Assembly: GCA_030673275.1 (NCBI GenBank)
Contig: DAOVJL010000048.1
Span: forward strand, 1-7,771
Length of the DNA stretch: 7,771 nucleotides
DNA from: Sulfurimonas sp.
GTDB taxonomy: Bacteria; Campylobacterota; Campylobacteria; Campylobacterales; Sulfurimonadaceae
Direction of reading: 5' to 3'
Shown here: positions 1 to 6,855 of the stretch, one piece after another
Numbering within the stretch: the stretch's first letter is position 1
Layout of the letters: each line of letters begins with the position of its first letter
Translations under genes and position numbers: made by a program
The notes under the pieces: model-generated
The model's input: only the letters and a program-made list of their open reading frames with translations
Databases searched by the model: none
Told to the model about the DNA's origin: nothing

Positions 1-936
1 ACTTTTACGGGTTCAATGATGCCAGAAGGTGCAGATACTTTAATCCAGATAGAAAATGTAACAGTTTATGACGGTAAAATCACTATAGATGAAAAAGTTT
101 CTCTTGGTAATGCAGTTCGTCCAATCGGTGAGGGGTATAGAGCCAGAGATGTACTTATTAAAAAAGGTACAAAAATAGGTTTTGCTCAGATTGGTGTTAT
201 GGCTGGACTCAATTGTGTAATGGTAAAAGTTGCTTTAAAACCTCGTGTTGCAGTTATCTCAACAGGTAGTGAAATTTTAGATCTTGGTGTAAACAGTGAT
301 AATCCGGCACAAATAAGAAGTTCAAATAACTACACATTAGCTGCGCTGTTTGAGCAAGCGGGAGCTGAGGTTATCCAGCTTGGAACTATCGGTGATGATA
401 AAGAGTCGATTATGCAGACTTTTGAAAATGCTTTACATTCTGCTGATATACTTGTAAGTACCGGTGGTGTAAGTGTTGGAGATTATGATTTTGTTAAAGA
501 CATAGTTCCTCGTTTAGGGGCTGAGGTCGTTTACAAGGGTGTGGCTATTAAACCAGGTAAACATATATTAATTGCACAAAGAGCAGAAAGATTTGTTTTA
601 GCACTTCCTGGTTTTGCCTACTCATCTACAGTTACCTCAATACTCTATGTACTTCCATTGGTGGCTAAAATGTTGGGTCGTGACTCTGCTTACAAAATTA
701 TAGAAGCAAAACTAAGTGAAGATTTTACAAAAAGAAGCAAACTTACAGAGTTTACTGCATGTAATGTAGTTGTTGAAGATGGTGAGTATTTTGTAAACTT
801 CGATGGCAAAAAAGTTGGAAGCTCGGCAATACTAACAAATATGTTGAATGAGAGTGCTCTAATGGTTACTGGTGAGGAAGATGGAAATCTTTCAGAAGGT
901 ACTTTTGTAAATGTAATTCTTTTAGACACTTTTTAA
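1..936 (+). CDS. moeA: Molybdopterin molybdenumtransferase MoeA, 5'-truncated by the window edge
   Basis: MoeA inserts molybdate into adenylylated molybdopterin in the cytoplasm, the last common step of molybdenum cofactor synthesis. The reading frame is open from base 1, so the gene begins upstream; 311 residues are visible and roughly the first 90-100 are missing, judged from the family length of about 400. The visible start, TFTGSMMPEGADTLIQIEN, matches the family's TGA-x-P-x-GAD motif. A MoaB/Mog-like domain follows, with PRVAVISTGSEI at visible residues 81-92, IRSSN near 105, STGGVSVGDYD at 153-163 and KPGK at 184-187. The C-terminal beta domain runs from about residue 230 (KLTEF, then KVGSSAILTNMLNESALMV). 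Oddity: the usual LPGNPVS motif reads LPGFAYSS at 202-209. The gene converges on rnhB. Identification as a MoeA homologue is secure; which paralogue, if several exist, cannot be told. Confidence 0.93.
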   Translation, partial: TFTGSMMPEGADTLIQIENVTVYDGKITIDEKVSLGNAVRPIGEGYRARDVLIKKGTKIGFAQIGVMAGLNCVMVKVALKPRVAVISTGSEILDLGVNSDNPAQIRSSNNYTLAALFEQAGAEVIQLGTIGDDKESIMQTFENALHSADILVSTGGVSVGDYDFVKDIVPRLGAEVVYKGVAIKPGKHILIAQRAERFVLALPGFAYSSTVTSILYVLPLVAKMLGRDSAYKIIEAKLSEDFTKRSKLTEFTACNVVVEDGEYFVNFDGKKVGSSAILTNMLNESALMVTGEEDGNLSEGTFVNVILLDTF

Positions 937-945
937 ATTATTAGT

Positions 946-970
946 CTCTACATGTAAGTTACATGTAGAG
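946..970. terminator. Perfect 25-base palindrome between convergent moeA and rnhB; probable bidirectional terminator
   Basis: Arms 946-957 (CTCTACATGTAA) and 959-970 (TTACATGTAGAG) are exact reverse complements around a single G at 958. As RNA this gives an 11-bp stem with a 3-base loop on either strand. It fills most of the 34-base gap between the moeA stop (934-936) and the rnhB stop (971-973 on the minus strand), which is where a shared terminator is expected. Flanks are AT-rich but neither strand has a true U-run after the stem, so intrinsic termination may be weak or the element may have another role. Confidence 0.5.
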
Positions 971-1516
971 TTAAAATAATGTCGCTTCCAAAGCTTTTAG
1001 CTTATAACTTCTTCTGTGAATTTCACAATATCCATGCTTTTTAATCATTTCAACATGTAAAGCCGTTCCATAACCCTTATGCTTTTCAAATTGATACTCT
1101 GGATATTTTTTAGCTTCCTTTAGAATATCTCTGTCATGTGTCACTTTTGCGATTATAGAAGCTGCACTAACTTCTGCAACTTTACCATCAGCCTTTACCA
1201 TTGTAGGAAGACCTCTTACTCCAAAGTTAGAGTTGCCGTCAAATAGATATTTTTCACACTCGATGTTTTGCATAATCTCTTCAAGACCTCTTTTTAGACA
1301 TGTAGAGATACCATTGTCATCAATCTCTTTCGGAGAGAATTTTACTATGTGATAAGTAGAAGCTTCTACTATTAGCTCATAAAGAAGCTCTCTTTTTTTC
1401 TCAGTTAGTTTTTTTGAATCATTTAAACCATCTACATGTAGATTTAAAATACACCCAGCCATTACTAAATCACCTGCAATTGGTCCGCGACCAGCTTCAT
1501 CTATTCCACATAACAT
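971..1516 (-). CDS. rnhB: Ribonuclease HII
   Basis: RNase HII cuts the RNA strand of RNA-DNA hybrids and nicks 5' of single ribonucleotides in DNA, starting ribonucleotide excision repair in the cytoplasm. The 181-residue protein opens with the diagnostic GIDEAGRGP (residues 4-12). The four metal-binding acids expected from E. coli RNase HII are present: D6, E7, D93 (LFDGN) and D110 (KAD, where KGD is usual). Other family blocks are GLNDSKKLTEKKR (30-42), VSAASIIAKVTHDRD (116-130), HKGYGT (146-151) and HRRSY (167-171). It is a little shorter than the 198-residue E. coli enzyme and looks intact. The start ATG at 1516 is preceded by TAAGGA (1530-1525) with 8 bases between, and the catalytic motif follows at once, so no longer start is needed. 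A TATAAA at 1542-1537 on the minus strand could be a -10 box, but it would leave almost no leader before the ribosome site. It lies downstream of, and in the same direction as, the ATPase gene. Confidence 0.96.
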   Translation of the reverse strand: MLCGIDEAGRGPIAGDLVMAGCILNLHVDGLNDSKKLTEKKRELLYELIVEASTYHIVKFSPKEIDDNGISTCLKRGLEEIMQNIECEKYLFDGNSNFGVRGLPTMVKADGKVAEVSAASIIAKVTHDRDILKEAKKYPEYQFEKHKGYGTALHVEMIKKHGYCEIHRRSYKLKALEATLF

Positions 1517-1676
1517 ACATTTAGTCCTTAACGTAATTTATATTTTTTTCAAACCCCTGCAACTTTAGGGTCAAAGCTAGCAAATGCGGTTTTGCAACGC
1601 AAAAAGCTTCTTTAAAATCTTTGATTTTGGGGTACCCAAAGTGAAGCCGTTTGAATAAAGTATGAATGAGTACACT
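1517..1676. other. Structured non-coding spacer between rnhB and the ATPase gene
   Basis: No convincing coding sequence lies here. Several nested complementary segments are visible: TTTGGG (1626-1631) with CCCAAA (1635-1640); TTTTGC (1590-1595) with GCAAAA (1599-1604); GCTTC (1606-1610) with GAAGC (1643-1647); CTTTG (1619-1623) with CAAAG (1637-1641); and CCCT/AGGG around 1553-1570. Together they could fold a large part of 1550-1650. The segment may be the 3' end of the ATPase transcript, a dispersed intergenic repeat, or a small RNA. The right-hand part holds the rnhB ribosome site and a possible -10 box (1542-1537, minus strand). Confidence 0.4.
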
Positions 1677-2741
1677 CTAATCCCCAATAGCCCAAATATC
1701 AAACGGAACCATTTCCACCTCTGAAAATGGATGACTCACACTTCCTTCTCTGCTCATTGTAACAGCAGTCACTTTTTTAACCTGATACGTAAATATAAAA
1801 GCTTCTATAGCTTCAATTTTTTTAAACAGACTTCTCTCATCTGCAAAGGGCATTCCAAGAATAACTTCATCTTTTTTTGGTAGGTAAAAATCAATTCCAT
1901 CATCATAAAAACACTCTACTTTTGACTTTAATAATTCTAAATATATCATATTCTCAAAACGTCTGCTAAAATGTCTGTCTGTAGTAAGTGCCAATCTCAG
2001 AGATGTATCACACAGATATATTTTCTTAGTAGCCTTGGGATGGTTTGTTTTTTCAAGTTGATGTATATAGTTTTTTTTGCATATACTATCATACGACTTA
2101 TAAAGTTTGTCTTTGGATATTTTTCTACTCTGCTTAAGTCTTTCATATATAGAGTATGGAGATAGCTTCTGTGCCATCATTTTTGCGCAAAAAACCAATA
2201 TATCAAACTCCATCTCATCTAACGCATACTTTAGTGTTTTTTGAATATATATAATTCTCTCATCACTGTTTATCTTATGCATAGATGGAAAACCGCCAAG
2301 TTGAAAAAAGTGATTTAATGCAGTTGAGTCATATTTATGCTCATAAGCTAAAAACTCTTCATAATCAAGAGGATAGAGTTGAACAGTTATTAAGTAATTA
2401 ATATTATAGTGAACCTCACTGCATGTGATTAACTGTGGTACATTTATGATACTTATATTTTCTGTATAGTTGTCTAAAACCAATGTATTTATTTTATTTT
2501 TGTTGCAAAATTTTGATAATTCTGAGTTTAACTCATCTATATTAATTCTCACATCGCTGCAATCTATATAGATGTAAGAACTTTTTTTTAGACCTAAAAG
2601 ATAATTTTTAACCAGTTTTGTCTTGCCACTCTGAGATATTCCGTTGATTTGATAACTAAAATCATCCAAAAACACTTTTCTAAAGTGAAATTTATCTAGA
2701 TTAATATCGGTTTTGTATAGTTCTTCAAGTAAAATTTCCAT
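1677..2741 (-). CDS. AAA_14/DUF4143-type P-loop ATPase, function unknown
   Basis: This 354-residue protein has a Walker A motif GISQSGKT (34-41) and a Walker B-like strand NTLVLDN (85-91). The block LYPLDYEEFLAYE (122-134), then FFQLGGFPSMHK (145-156), matches the hallmark L-x-PL-x-x-x-EF ... GGFP region of AAA_14 ATPases. FENMIYLELLKSK (262-274) and FYDDGIDFYLP (278-288) resemble the start of the DUF4143 C-terminal domain, a restriction-endonuclease-like fold. No signal peptide or membrane segment is evident, so it should be cytoplasmic. Members of this family are widespread and mostly uncharacterised; I assign no substrate. Oddities: the family's E-x-DF reads GIDF and no following E-x-K is visible, so the nuclease-like site looks degraded. 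The start ATG has no well-spaced ribosome site (AAGGAA ends 17 bases upstream). Arginine is almost always AGA, unlike the CGT-rich ribosomal genes beside it. Two A8 runs lie in the coding strand. It is divergent from rpsJ. Confidence 0.8.
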   Translation of the reverse strand: MEILLEELYKTDINLDKFHFRKVFLDDFSYQINGISQSGKTKLVKNYLLGLKKSSYIYIDCSDVRINIDELNSELSKFCNKNKINTLVLDNYTENISIINVPQLITCSEVHYNINYLITVQLYPLDYEEFLAYEHKYDSTALNHFFQLGGFPSMHKINSDERIIYIQKTLKYALDEMEFDILVFCAKMMAQKLSPYSIYERLKQSRKISKDKLYKSYDSICKKNYIHQLEKTNHPKATKKIYLCDTSLRLALTTDRHFSRRFENMIYLELLKSKVECFYDDGIDFYLPKKDEVILGMPFADERSLFKKIEAIEAFIFTYQVKKVTAVTMSREGSVSHPFSEVEMVPFDIWAIGD

Positions 2742-2747
2742 ATTGTA

Positions 2748-2756
2748 ATTTTATCA
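2748..2756 (-). promoter_or_regulatory. Possible extended -10 promoter for the ATPase gene, perhaps giving a leaderless mRNA
   Basis: On the minus strand TGATAAAAT reads from 2756 to 2748, an extended -10 shape (TG-n-TAAAAT). Six bases separate it from the ATG at 2741, so transcription would start at or next to the start codon. That would explain why no usable ribosome binding site is seen. No -35 match is visible, which is common in this phylum. In AT-rich DNA such a match can arise by chance, so this is tentative. Confidence 0.3.
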
Positions 2757-2776
2757 TTTCCTTATTAAAAGGAAAT
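2756..2776. promoter_or_regulatory. 8-bp perfect inverted repeat beside the ATPase start; operator or hairpin candidate
   Basis: ATTTCCTT (2756-2763) and AAGGAAAT (2769-2776) are exact reverse complements with a 5-base spacer. Relative to the putative ATPase start at 2741, the repeat covers roughly -15 to -35, the usual place for a repressor or activator to bind. If transcription starts further upstream, the arm carrying AAGGAA would be folded into a hairpin just before the gene. Its distance from the rpsJ -35 box (2814) makes control of the ribosomal operon less likely. Confidence 0.4.
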
Positions 2777-2813
2777 AAATTTAACAGAAATTTGATTTTT
2801 GCCCCCTATATCC

Positions 2814-2842
2814 TTGAATATATAAGTTAGTTTGGGTACAAT
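2814..2842 (+). promoter_or_regulatory. Sigma70-type promoter of the S10 operon
   Basis: TTGAAT (2814-2819) and TACAAT (2837-2842) are separated by exactly 17 bases, and the -10 box sits in TTTGGGTACAATT, a context common for vegetative promoters in Campylobacterota. Transcription should begin near 2849, giving a leader of about 50 bases before rpsJ. No other strong promoter is seen between the ATPase gene and rpsJ, so this probably drives the whole ribosomal operon. Confidence 0.72.
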
Positions 2843-2860
2843 TCGCGTTCACTAAATATA

Positions 2861-2877
2861 GTTAGGCAAGACCTAAC
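2861..2877 (+). promoter_or_regulatory. Leader hairpin of the S10 operon
   Basis: GTTAGG (2861-2866) and CCTAAC (2872-2877) form a perfect 6-bp stem with loop CAAGA, beginning about 12 bases after the predicted transcription start and ending 11 bases before the rpsJ ribosome site AAGGAA (2889-2894). No T-run follows, so it is not an intrinsic terminator as written. It could stabilise the mRNA or be a short site for feedback by a ribosomal protein. It is far smaller than the S10 leader through which L4 acts in E. coli. Confidence 0.5.
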
Positions 2878-2898
2878 GAGTTCTTTATAAGGAAATTT

Positions 2899-3210
2899 AT
2901 GGAAAAGATTCGTTTAAAATTGAAAGCTTATGATCATCGTGTACTTGATAGATCTGTAGCATCAATCGTTGAGGCTGTAAAACGTACAGGCGCGGTAATT
3001 CGTGGTCCAATACCTTTACCAACAAAGATTCGTAAATATACTGTTTTAAAATCAGTTCACGTTAACAAAAAAGCTCGTGAGCAATTTGAAATTCGTATGC
3101 ACGCTAGAGTTATTGATATTGTTTCTGCTACGCCAGAAACTGTAGATTCTCTAATGAAACTAGATCTTGCACCGGAAGTGGACGTTGAAGTTCGCTCTAT
3201 GGATAAGTAA
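2899..3210 (+). CDS. rpsJ: 30S ribosomal protein S10 (NusE)
   Basis: S10 is part of the small-subunit head and, as NusE, joins NusB in transcription antitermination complexes. The 103 residues match the usual length. Conserved blocks are [14 protein letters not shown] (4-17), [15 protein letters not shown] (36-50), [21 protein letters not shown] (54-74) and [10 protein letters not shown] (89-98). The ATG is preceded by AAGGAA (2889-2894), 4 bases away. It is the first gene of the operon, 57 bases after the predicted -10 box. Nothing is unusual in the protein. Confidence 0.98.
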   Translation: MEKIRLKLKAYDHRVLDRSVASIVEAVKRTGAVIRGPIPLPTKIRKYTVLKSVHVNKKAREQFEIRMHARVIDIVSATPETVDSLMKLDLAPEVDVEVRSMDK

Positions 3211-3220
3211 GGAGTCGGTC

Positions 3221-3796
3221 GTGGAATATATTGTTGAAAAAATCGGTATGAGCCGTACTATCACAGTACCTAGTAAACCTGTCACTCTTTTAAGAGTATT
3301 AGATGCTAAAGTATGTGAAGTTAACGAAGGAACTGCTATTGTTGCTTACAACAGTGGTAAAAAAATGAATAAATCAATTGAAGGTCAGCAAAAGAAATAT
3401 AGCCTTTCATCTGAGTTTAACCGTATAGCTACTTTAGAAGTAGCAAACACTGAAGCTGGAGATTTAGATATGACACCTTTAGCAGAAGCTAAAGTTTTAA
3501 GATCTACTTTTACAACTAAAGGTCGCGGTTTTTCTGGAGCAATGAAACGTTGGAATTTCTCTGGTGGTCCTGCATCTCACGGTCATAGATTTGGTCGTAG
3601 AACAGGTTCAATAGGTATGGCTGAATGGCCAGGTCGTGTTATGAAGGGTAAGAAAATGCCTGGACAATACGGTAATGTAACAAATAGTGTGAAAAATGAA
3701 ATCGTTTCTTACGATGCTGAAAACAAAATCATTGCGGTTTCTGGTTCAGTTTCTGGAGCTAATGGTTCATTAGGTCGCGTAAAGGTAGCTAAATAA
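3221..3796 (+). CDS. rplC: 50S ribosomal protein L3, GTG start
   Basis: L3 is an early assembly protein of the large subunit whose extended loop approaches the peptidyl-transferase centre. I choose the GTG at 3221: it gives [13 protein letters not shown], the normal L3 amino end, follows TAAGGAG (3208-3214) with a 6-base gap, and yields 191 residues, the length I recall for the H. pylori protein. The in-frame ATG at 3167 would overlap rpsJ and add unrelated residues. The central block [16 protein letters not shown] (about 101-116), [15 protein letters not shown] and KKMPGQYGN are characteristic; the glutamine in MPGQYG corresponds to the site methylated by PrmB in E. coli. Its stop overlaps the rplD start by one base (TAATG). 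Confidence 0.97.
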   Translation: MEYIVEKIGMSRTITVPSKPVTLLRVLDAKVCEVNEGTAIVAYNSGKKMNKSIEGQQKKYSLSSEFNRIATLEVANTEAGDLDMTPLAEAKVLRSTFTTKGRGFSGAMKRWNFSGGPASHGHRFGRRTGSIGMAEWPGRVMKGKKMPGQYGNVTNSVKNEIVSYDAENKIIAVSGSVSGANGSLGRVKVAK

Positions 3797-4410
3797 TGAG
3801 CGCAATCGTTTTAAATAAAAAAATGGAAAAAGCATCTGAGTTAGCATTACCAGAGAGTTTTTCTGGTATTAATCCTCATAACTTATACCTGTATGTTAAG
3901 TCAGCGCAAGCTGCACAACGTGCAAACACTGCTACTACAAAAGGTAGAAGTGAAGTTAGAGGTGGTGGTAAGAAGCCATGGGCTCAAAAAGGTGGCGGTC
4001 GCGCTCGTGCTGGTTCACGTCGTTCTCCTATCTTTGTAGGCGGTGGTAAAGCATTTGGTTCTAAGAACAATCGTAATTATGACCTTAAAGTTAATAAAAA
4101 GCAAAAGAAACTTGCTCTTAACTTTGCTCTTAATGAGCATGCTCAAAACGGTAGTCTTTTCATCGTTGATAGTATTGAAGTAGCATCTGGTAAAACTAAA
4201 GATGCGAGCGCAATGTTTAAAGCTTTAAATCAAAGAGATGTACTTTTTGTTAAATCTCTTTTAGATGAAAAAACTTTTTTAGCATTTGAAAATCTTCACC
4301 AAACTTATGTTGTTGAAGAAAATGAATTAAATGCTTATTTAGCTGCTAATTATCGTTCACTTGTGATCGAAAAAGCGGTATGGGAAAATCTTGTAGGTGA
4401 GGCTAAATAA
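3796..4410 (+). CDS. rplD: 50S ribosomal protein L4
   Basis: L4 binds 23S rRNA early in assembly and its long loop lines the narrow part of the exit tunnel. The 204 residues match the family. The tunnel loop is obvious: [37 protein letters not shown] spans about residues 48-84, rich in glycine and basic residues. A globular domain follows, with [11 protein letters not shown] near 110-120. The ATG shares its A with the rplC stop, so translation is probably coupled; AAAGG (3781-3785) inside rplC is a plausible ribosome site. In E. coli L4 represses this operon through the leader; whether that holds here is unknown. Confidence 0.97.
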   Translation: MSAIVLNKKMEKASELALPESFSGINPHNLYLYVKSAQAAQRANTATTKGRSEVRGGGKKPWAQKGGGRARAGSRRSPIFVGGGKAFGSKNNRNYDLKVNKKQKKLALNFALNEHAQNGSLFIVDSIEVASGKTKDASAMFKALNQRDVLFVKSLLDEKTFLAFENLHQTYVVEENELNAYLAANYRSLVIEKAVWENLVGEAK

Positions 4411-4691
4411 TGGCAGATATTACAGATATTAAATCTATACTATATACAGAAAAGACTTTAGCTATGCAAGAAGACAACGTTATCGTTGTATCAACTTCTC
4501 CACGTATGACTAAAACAGGTCTTAAAGAGGTTTTTCGTGAGTACTTTGGAATTATTCCAACAAGAGTTAACTCACTTAATCAAAGCGGAAAAACAAAAAT
4601 GTTCCGTGGTGTAAAAGGTAAACAAAATGACTTTAAAAAGTTTTATGTTAAATTACCTGAAGGTGCACAAATAGAAAGTTTGGCGGTATAA
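4410..4691 (+). CDS. rplW: 50S ribosomal protein L23
   Basis: L23 sits at the mouth of the exit tunnel and is the docking site for trigger factor and the signal recognition particle. The protein has 93 residues. It begins [16 protein letters not shown]14 in TEK matches the E. coli docking glutamate E18. The remaining fold is recognisable, with [13 protein letters not shown] (36-48), [15 protein letters not shown] (53-67) and [11 protein letters not shown] (75-85). It overlaps the rplD stop by one base (TAATG), the second such junction in a row, and ends one base before rplB. Confidence 0.96.
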   Translation: MADITDIKSILYTEKTLAMQEDNVIVVSTSPRMTKTGLKEVFREYFGIIPTRVNSLNQSGKTKMFRGVKGKQNDFKKFYVKLPEGAQIESLAV

Positions 4692-4692
4692 G

Positions 4693-5538
4693 ATGGCAAT
4701 TAAAACTTATAGACCGATAACTCCGTCTCGTCGTTTTTATACGAATGTAGATAGTAGTGATATCACTGCTAAAGCAAGTGTTCGTTCATTGTTAGTAAAA
4801 CTTCCAACTCATGCTGGTCGTAACTCTAATGGTCGTATCACATCTCGTCATAGACAAGCTGGTGCTAAAAAACTTTACCGTATCATTGATTTCAAAAGAA
4901 ATAAATTTGATATTCCAGGTACTGTTAGCACTATTGAATATGATCCGTATCGTAACTGTCGTATTGCGTTAGTTACTTATGCTGATGGTGAAAAAAGATA
5001 TATCATTCAACCAAAAGGTCTGAATGTTGGTGATTCAATCATGTCTGCTGAAGATGGACTAGATGTTAAGCCTGGTAATACTATGAAACTTAAGAACATC
5101 CCAGTGGGTACACTGATTCACAATATTGAACTTAAAACTGGTAAGGGCGGACAAATGTGTCGTGCTGCTGGAACAAGTGCACAAATTATGGGTCGTGATG
5201 GCAAGTATGTTTCATTACGTATGCCTTCGTCTGAAATGCGTTTAGTTTTGGGTGAGTGTTTAGCTACTGTTGGTAGTGTTGGTAATGAAGAGTTTGGTAA
5301 TATCGTTATTGCTAAAGCTGGTCGTCAACGTCACTTAGGTATTCGTCCTCAAACTCGTGGTTCAGCAATGAATCCAATTGATCACCCGCATGGTGGTGGT
5401 GAAGGTAAAACGAATTCAGGTCGTCATCCGGTTACTCCATGGGGTAAACCAACGAAGGGTGCTAAAACTCGTCGTAAGAAAGCTAGTGATAAACTTATTA
5501 TTACTCGCCGTAAACCAAATGCAAAAAGGGTAGGATAA
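4693..5538 (+). CDS. rplB: 50S ribosomal protein L2
   Basis: L2 is among the largest and most conserved large-subunit proteins, needed for subunit joining and peptidyl transfer. The 281 residues open with [14 protein letters not shown]. An OB-like domain (about 60-130) precedes an SH3-like domain, and the signature [13 protein letters not shown] lies at 227-239; the histidine corresponding to E. coli His229 is in this motif. The carboxyl end ([22 protein letters not shown]) is strongly basic. It starts two bases after the rplW stop and ends two bases before rpsS. Arginine codons are mostly CGT, as expected of a highly expressed gene here. Confidence 0.98.
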   Translation: MAIKTYRPITPSRRFYTNVDSSDITAKASVRSLLVKLPTHAGRNSNGRITSRHRQAGAKKLYRIIDFKRNKFDIPGTVSTIEYDPYRNCRIALVTYADGEKRYIIQPKGLNVGDSIMSAEDGLDVKPGNTMKLKNIPVGTLIHNIELKTGKGGQMCRAAGTSAQIMGRDGKYVSLRMPSSEMRLVLGECLATVGSVGNEEFGNIVIAKAGRQRHLGIRPQTRGSAMNPIDHPHGGGEGKTNSGRHPVTPWGKPTKGAKTRRKKASDKLIITRRKPNAKRVG

Positions 5539-5539
5539 A

Positions 5540-5815
5540 ATGGCTCGTTCAGTAAAAAAAGGTCCATTCATTGATGACCATTTAATGAAAAAAGTTGTTT
5601 CTGCTAAGGCTGAAGGCAACAAAAAACCTATTAAGACATGGTCAAGAAGATCTATGGTTATTCCTGATATGGTTGGTTTAACATTTAATGTTCACAACGG
5701 ACGTCAATTTGTTCCTGTATATGTTTCAGAGAACCATATTGGATATAAACTTGGTGAATTTGCACCAACACGTACATTTAAGGGTCATAAGGGCTCTGTA
5801 CAGAAGAAGGTGTAA
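5540..5815 (+). CDS. rpsS: 30S ribosomal protein S19
   Basis: S19 forms part of the small-subunit head, contacts S13 and lies near the A-site tRNA. The 91-residue product has every family landmark: [15 protein letters not shown] (1-15), [16 protein letters not shown] (31-46), [12 protein letters not shown] (51-62) and [18 protein letters not shown] (66-83). The ribosome site GGGTAGGA (5528-5535) lies inside the end of rplB, 4 bases before the ATG. It ends two bases before rplV. Confidence 0.98.
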   Translation: MARSVKKGPFIDDHLMKKVVSAKAEGNKKPIKTWSRRSMVIPDMVGLTFNVHNGRQFVPVYVSENHIGYKLGEFAPTRTFKGHKGSVQKKV

Positions 5816-5817
5816 TC

Positions 5818-6135
5818 ATGGCTAGAGCATTATTAAAATATATCCGTGTATCACCAATCAAATCTCGTCTTATTGCAAGAGAGATTCAAGGTATGAACGC
5901 TGAGGAAGCATTAGCAGCTTTAGAATTCACTCCAAACAAAGCGGCAAAAATTATCTCTAAAGTACTTGCATCTGCAGTTGCTAACAGTGGTAATGAAGCT
6001 GAAGATTGTACAGTAACATCGTGTCGTGTTGACAATGGTCCTGTTCTTAAACGTTTTCGTCCACGTGCTCGTGGTATGGCGTCTGGAATCAGAAAACCAA
6101 CAGCACATATCTTAGTAGAAGTAGAGGGTAAATAA
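5818..6135 (+). CDS. rplV: 50S ribosomal protein L22
   Basis: L22 contacts all domains of 23S rRNA, and its long beta-hairpin forms, with L4, the constriction of the exit tunnel. The protein has 105 residues, close to the 110 of E. coli. Visible landmarks are [19 protein letters not shown] (8-26), the helix [21 protein letters not shown] (37-57), and the hairpin [21 protein letters not shown] (77-97). AAGG (5807-5810) precedes the ATG by 7 bases. It ends one base before rpsC. Confidence 0.98.
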   Translation: MARALLKYIRVSPIKSRLIAREIQGMNAEEALAALEFTPNKAAKIISKVLASAVANSGNEAEDCTVTSCRVDNGPVLKRFRPRARGMASGIRKPTAHILVEVEGK

Positions 6136-6136
6136 T

Positions 6137-6853
6137 ATGGGTCATAAATGTAATCCTATTGGTTTGCGTCTTGGTATCAACCGTAACTGGGAGAGCCGTT
6201 GGTTCCCTAATTTTAAGACTGCAGCAGCGTCTTTAGGTGAAGATCACAAGATAAGAACATTTTTGAAAAAAGAGCTTTACTATGCTGGTGTTGCTAACAT
6301 CATTATAGAAAGAACAGTTAAAAGACTTCGTGTAACTATCGTTGCTGCTCGCCCTGGTATCATTATTGGTAAAAAAGGTGCGGACATTGAGAAACTTAAA
6401 ACTGCTCTTCAAAAGCTTGTTGGTAAATCTATATCAGTAAACATCAAAGAAGAGAAAAAAGCTCAGATTTCAGCACAACTTGTTGCTGAGAATGTAGCTA
6501 CTCAATTAGAGCGTCGTGTTGCTTTTAGACGTGCTATGAAAAAAGTTATGCAAAATGCACAACGTTCTGGCGCTAAAGGTATTAAAGTTGCAGTTGCTGG
6601 TCGTCTTGGCGGAGCTGAAATGGCTCGTACTGAGTGGTACTTAGAGGGACGTGTTCCTTTACATACTCTTCGTGCAAAAATCGATTACGGTTTTGCTGAA
6701 GCTCATACTACTTATGGAATCATAGGTGTTAAAGTATGGATCTTCAAAGGTGAGGTACTTACTAAAGGTATTCCTGCTGAAGTTGCTGAAGAGAAAAAAG
6801 AGCGCACTCGTAAACGTGCTCCAAGACGCGAAAATAGTGAAAAGGCTGAATAA
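6137..6853 (+). CDS. rpsC: 30S ribosomal protein S3
   Basis: S3 lies at the mRNA entry tunnel in the small-subunit head and helps unwind mRNA. The 238 residues start [14 protein letters not shown] type 2 KH domain (about 38-107) carries the GxxG loop in [10 protein letters not shown] (75-84). The C-terminal domain contains [12 protein letters not shown] (130-141), where R131, R132 and K135 correspond to the E. coli helicase-active residues, and [14 protein letters not shown] (155-168). A charged tail (about 212-238, alternating acidic and basic residues) is longer than the conserved core needs and is probably flexible. The ATG follows GAGGG (6124-6128). Confidence 0.98.
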   Translation: MGHKCNPIGLRLGINRNWESRWFPNFKTAAASLGEDHKIRTFLKKELYYAGVANIIIERTVKRLRVTIVAARPGIIIGKKGADIEKLKTALQKLVGKSISVNIKEEKKAQISAQLVAENVATQLERRVAFRRAMKKVMQNAQRSGAKGIKVAVAGRLGGAEMARTEWYLEGRVPLHTLRAKIDYGFAEAHTTYGIIGVKVWIFKGEVLTKGIPAEVAEEKKERTRKRAPRRENSEKAE

Positions 6854-6855
6854 TT

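Noticed and set aside
690..929. Minus-strand open frame opposite moeA
   Set aside because: It is antisense to the conserved C-terminal domain of MoeA and has serine- and phenylalanine-rich low-complexity composition typical of shadow frames.
1971..2165. Plus-strand 64-codon open frame inside the ATPase gene
   Set aside because: It lies wholly opposite a longer reading frame with clear family motifs, lacks a ribosome site, and its cysteine- and phenylalanine-rich translation resembles no protein I know.
1677..2741. ATPase as a defence or toxin-antitoxin component
   Set aside because: DUF4143 ATPases are sometimes seen near such systems, but here there is no partner gene, and the neighbours are housekeeping genes.
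2861..2877. Leader hairpin as an intrinsic terminator or attenuator
   Set aside because: No T-run follows the stem and there is no competing structure or leader peptide that I can see.
3167..3220. Upstream in-frame ATG extension of rplC
   Set aside because: It would overlap the rpsJ coding sequence by 44 bases and add 18 residues unlike L3; the GTG at 3221 has a strong ribosome site and gives the normal amino end.
5416..5622. Minus-strand open frames opposite the rplB/rpsS junction, rplV (5920-6108) and rplP/rpmC (7219-7428)
   Set aside because: All are antisense to highly conserved ribosomal genes and have no start signals or recognisable motifs.
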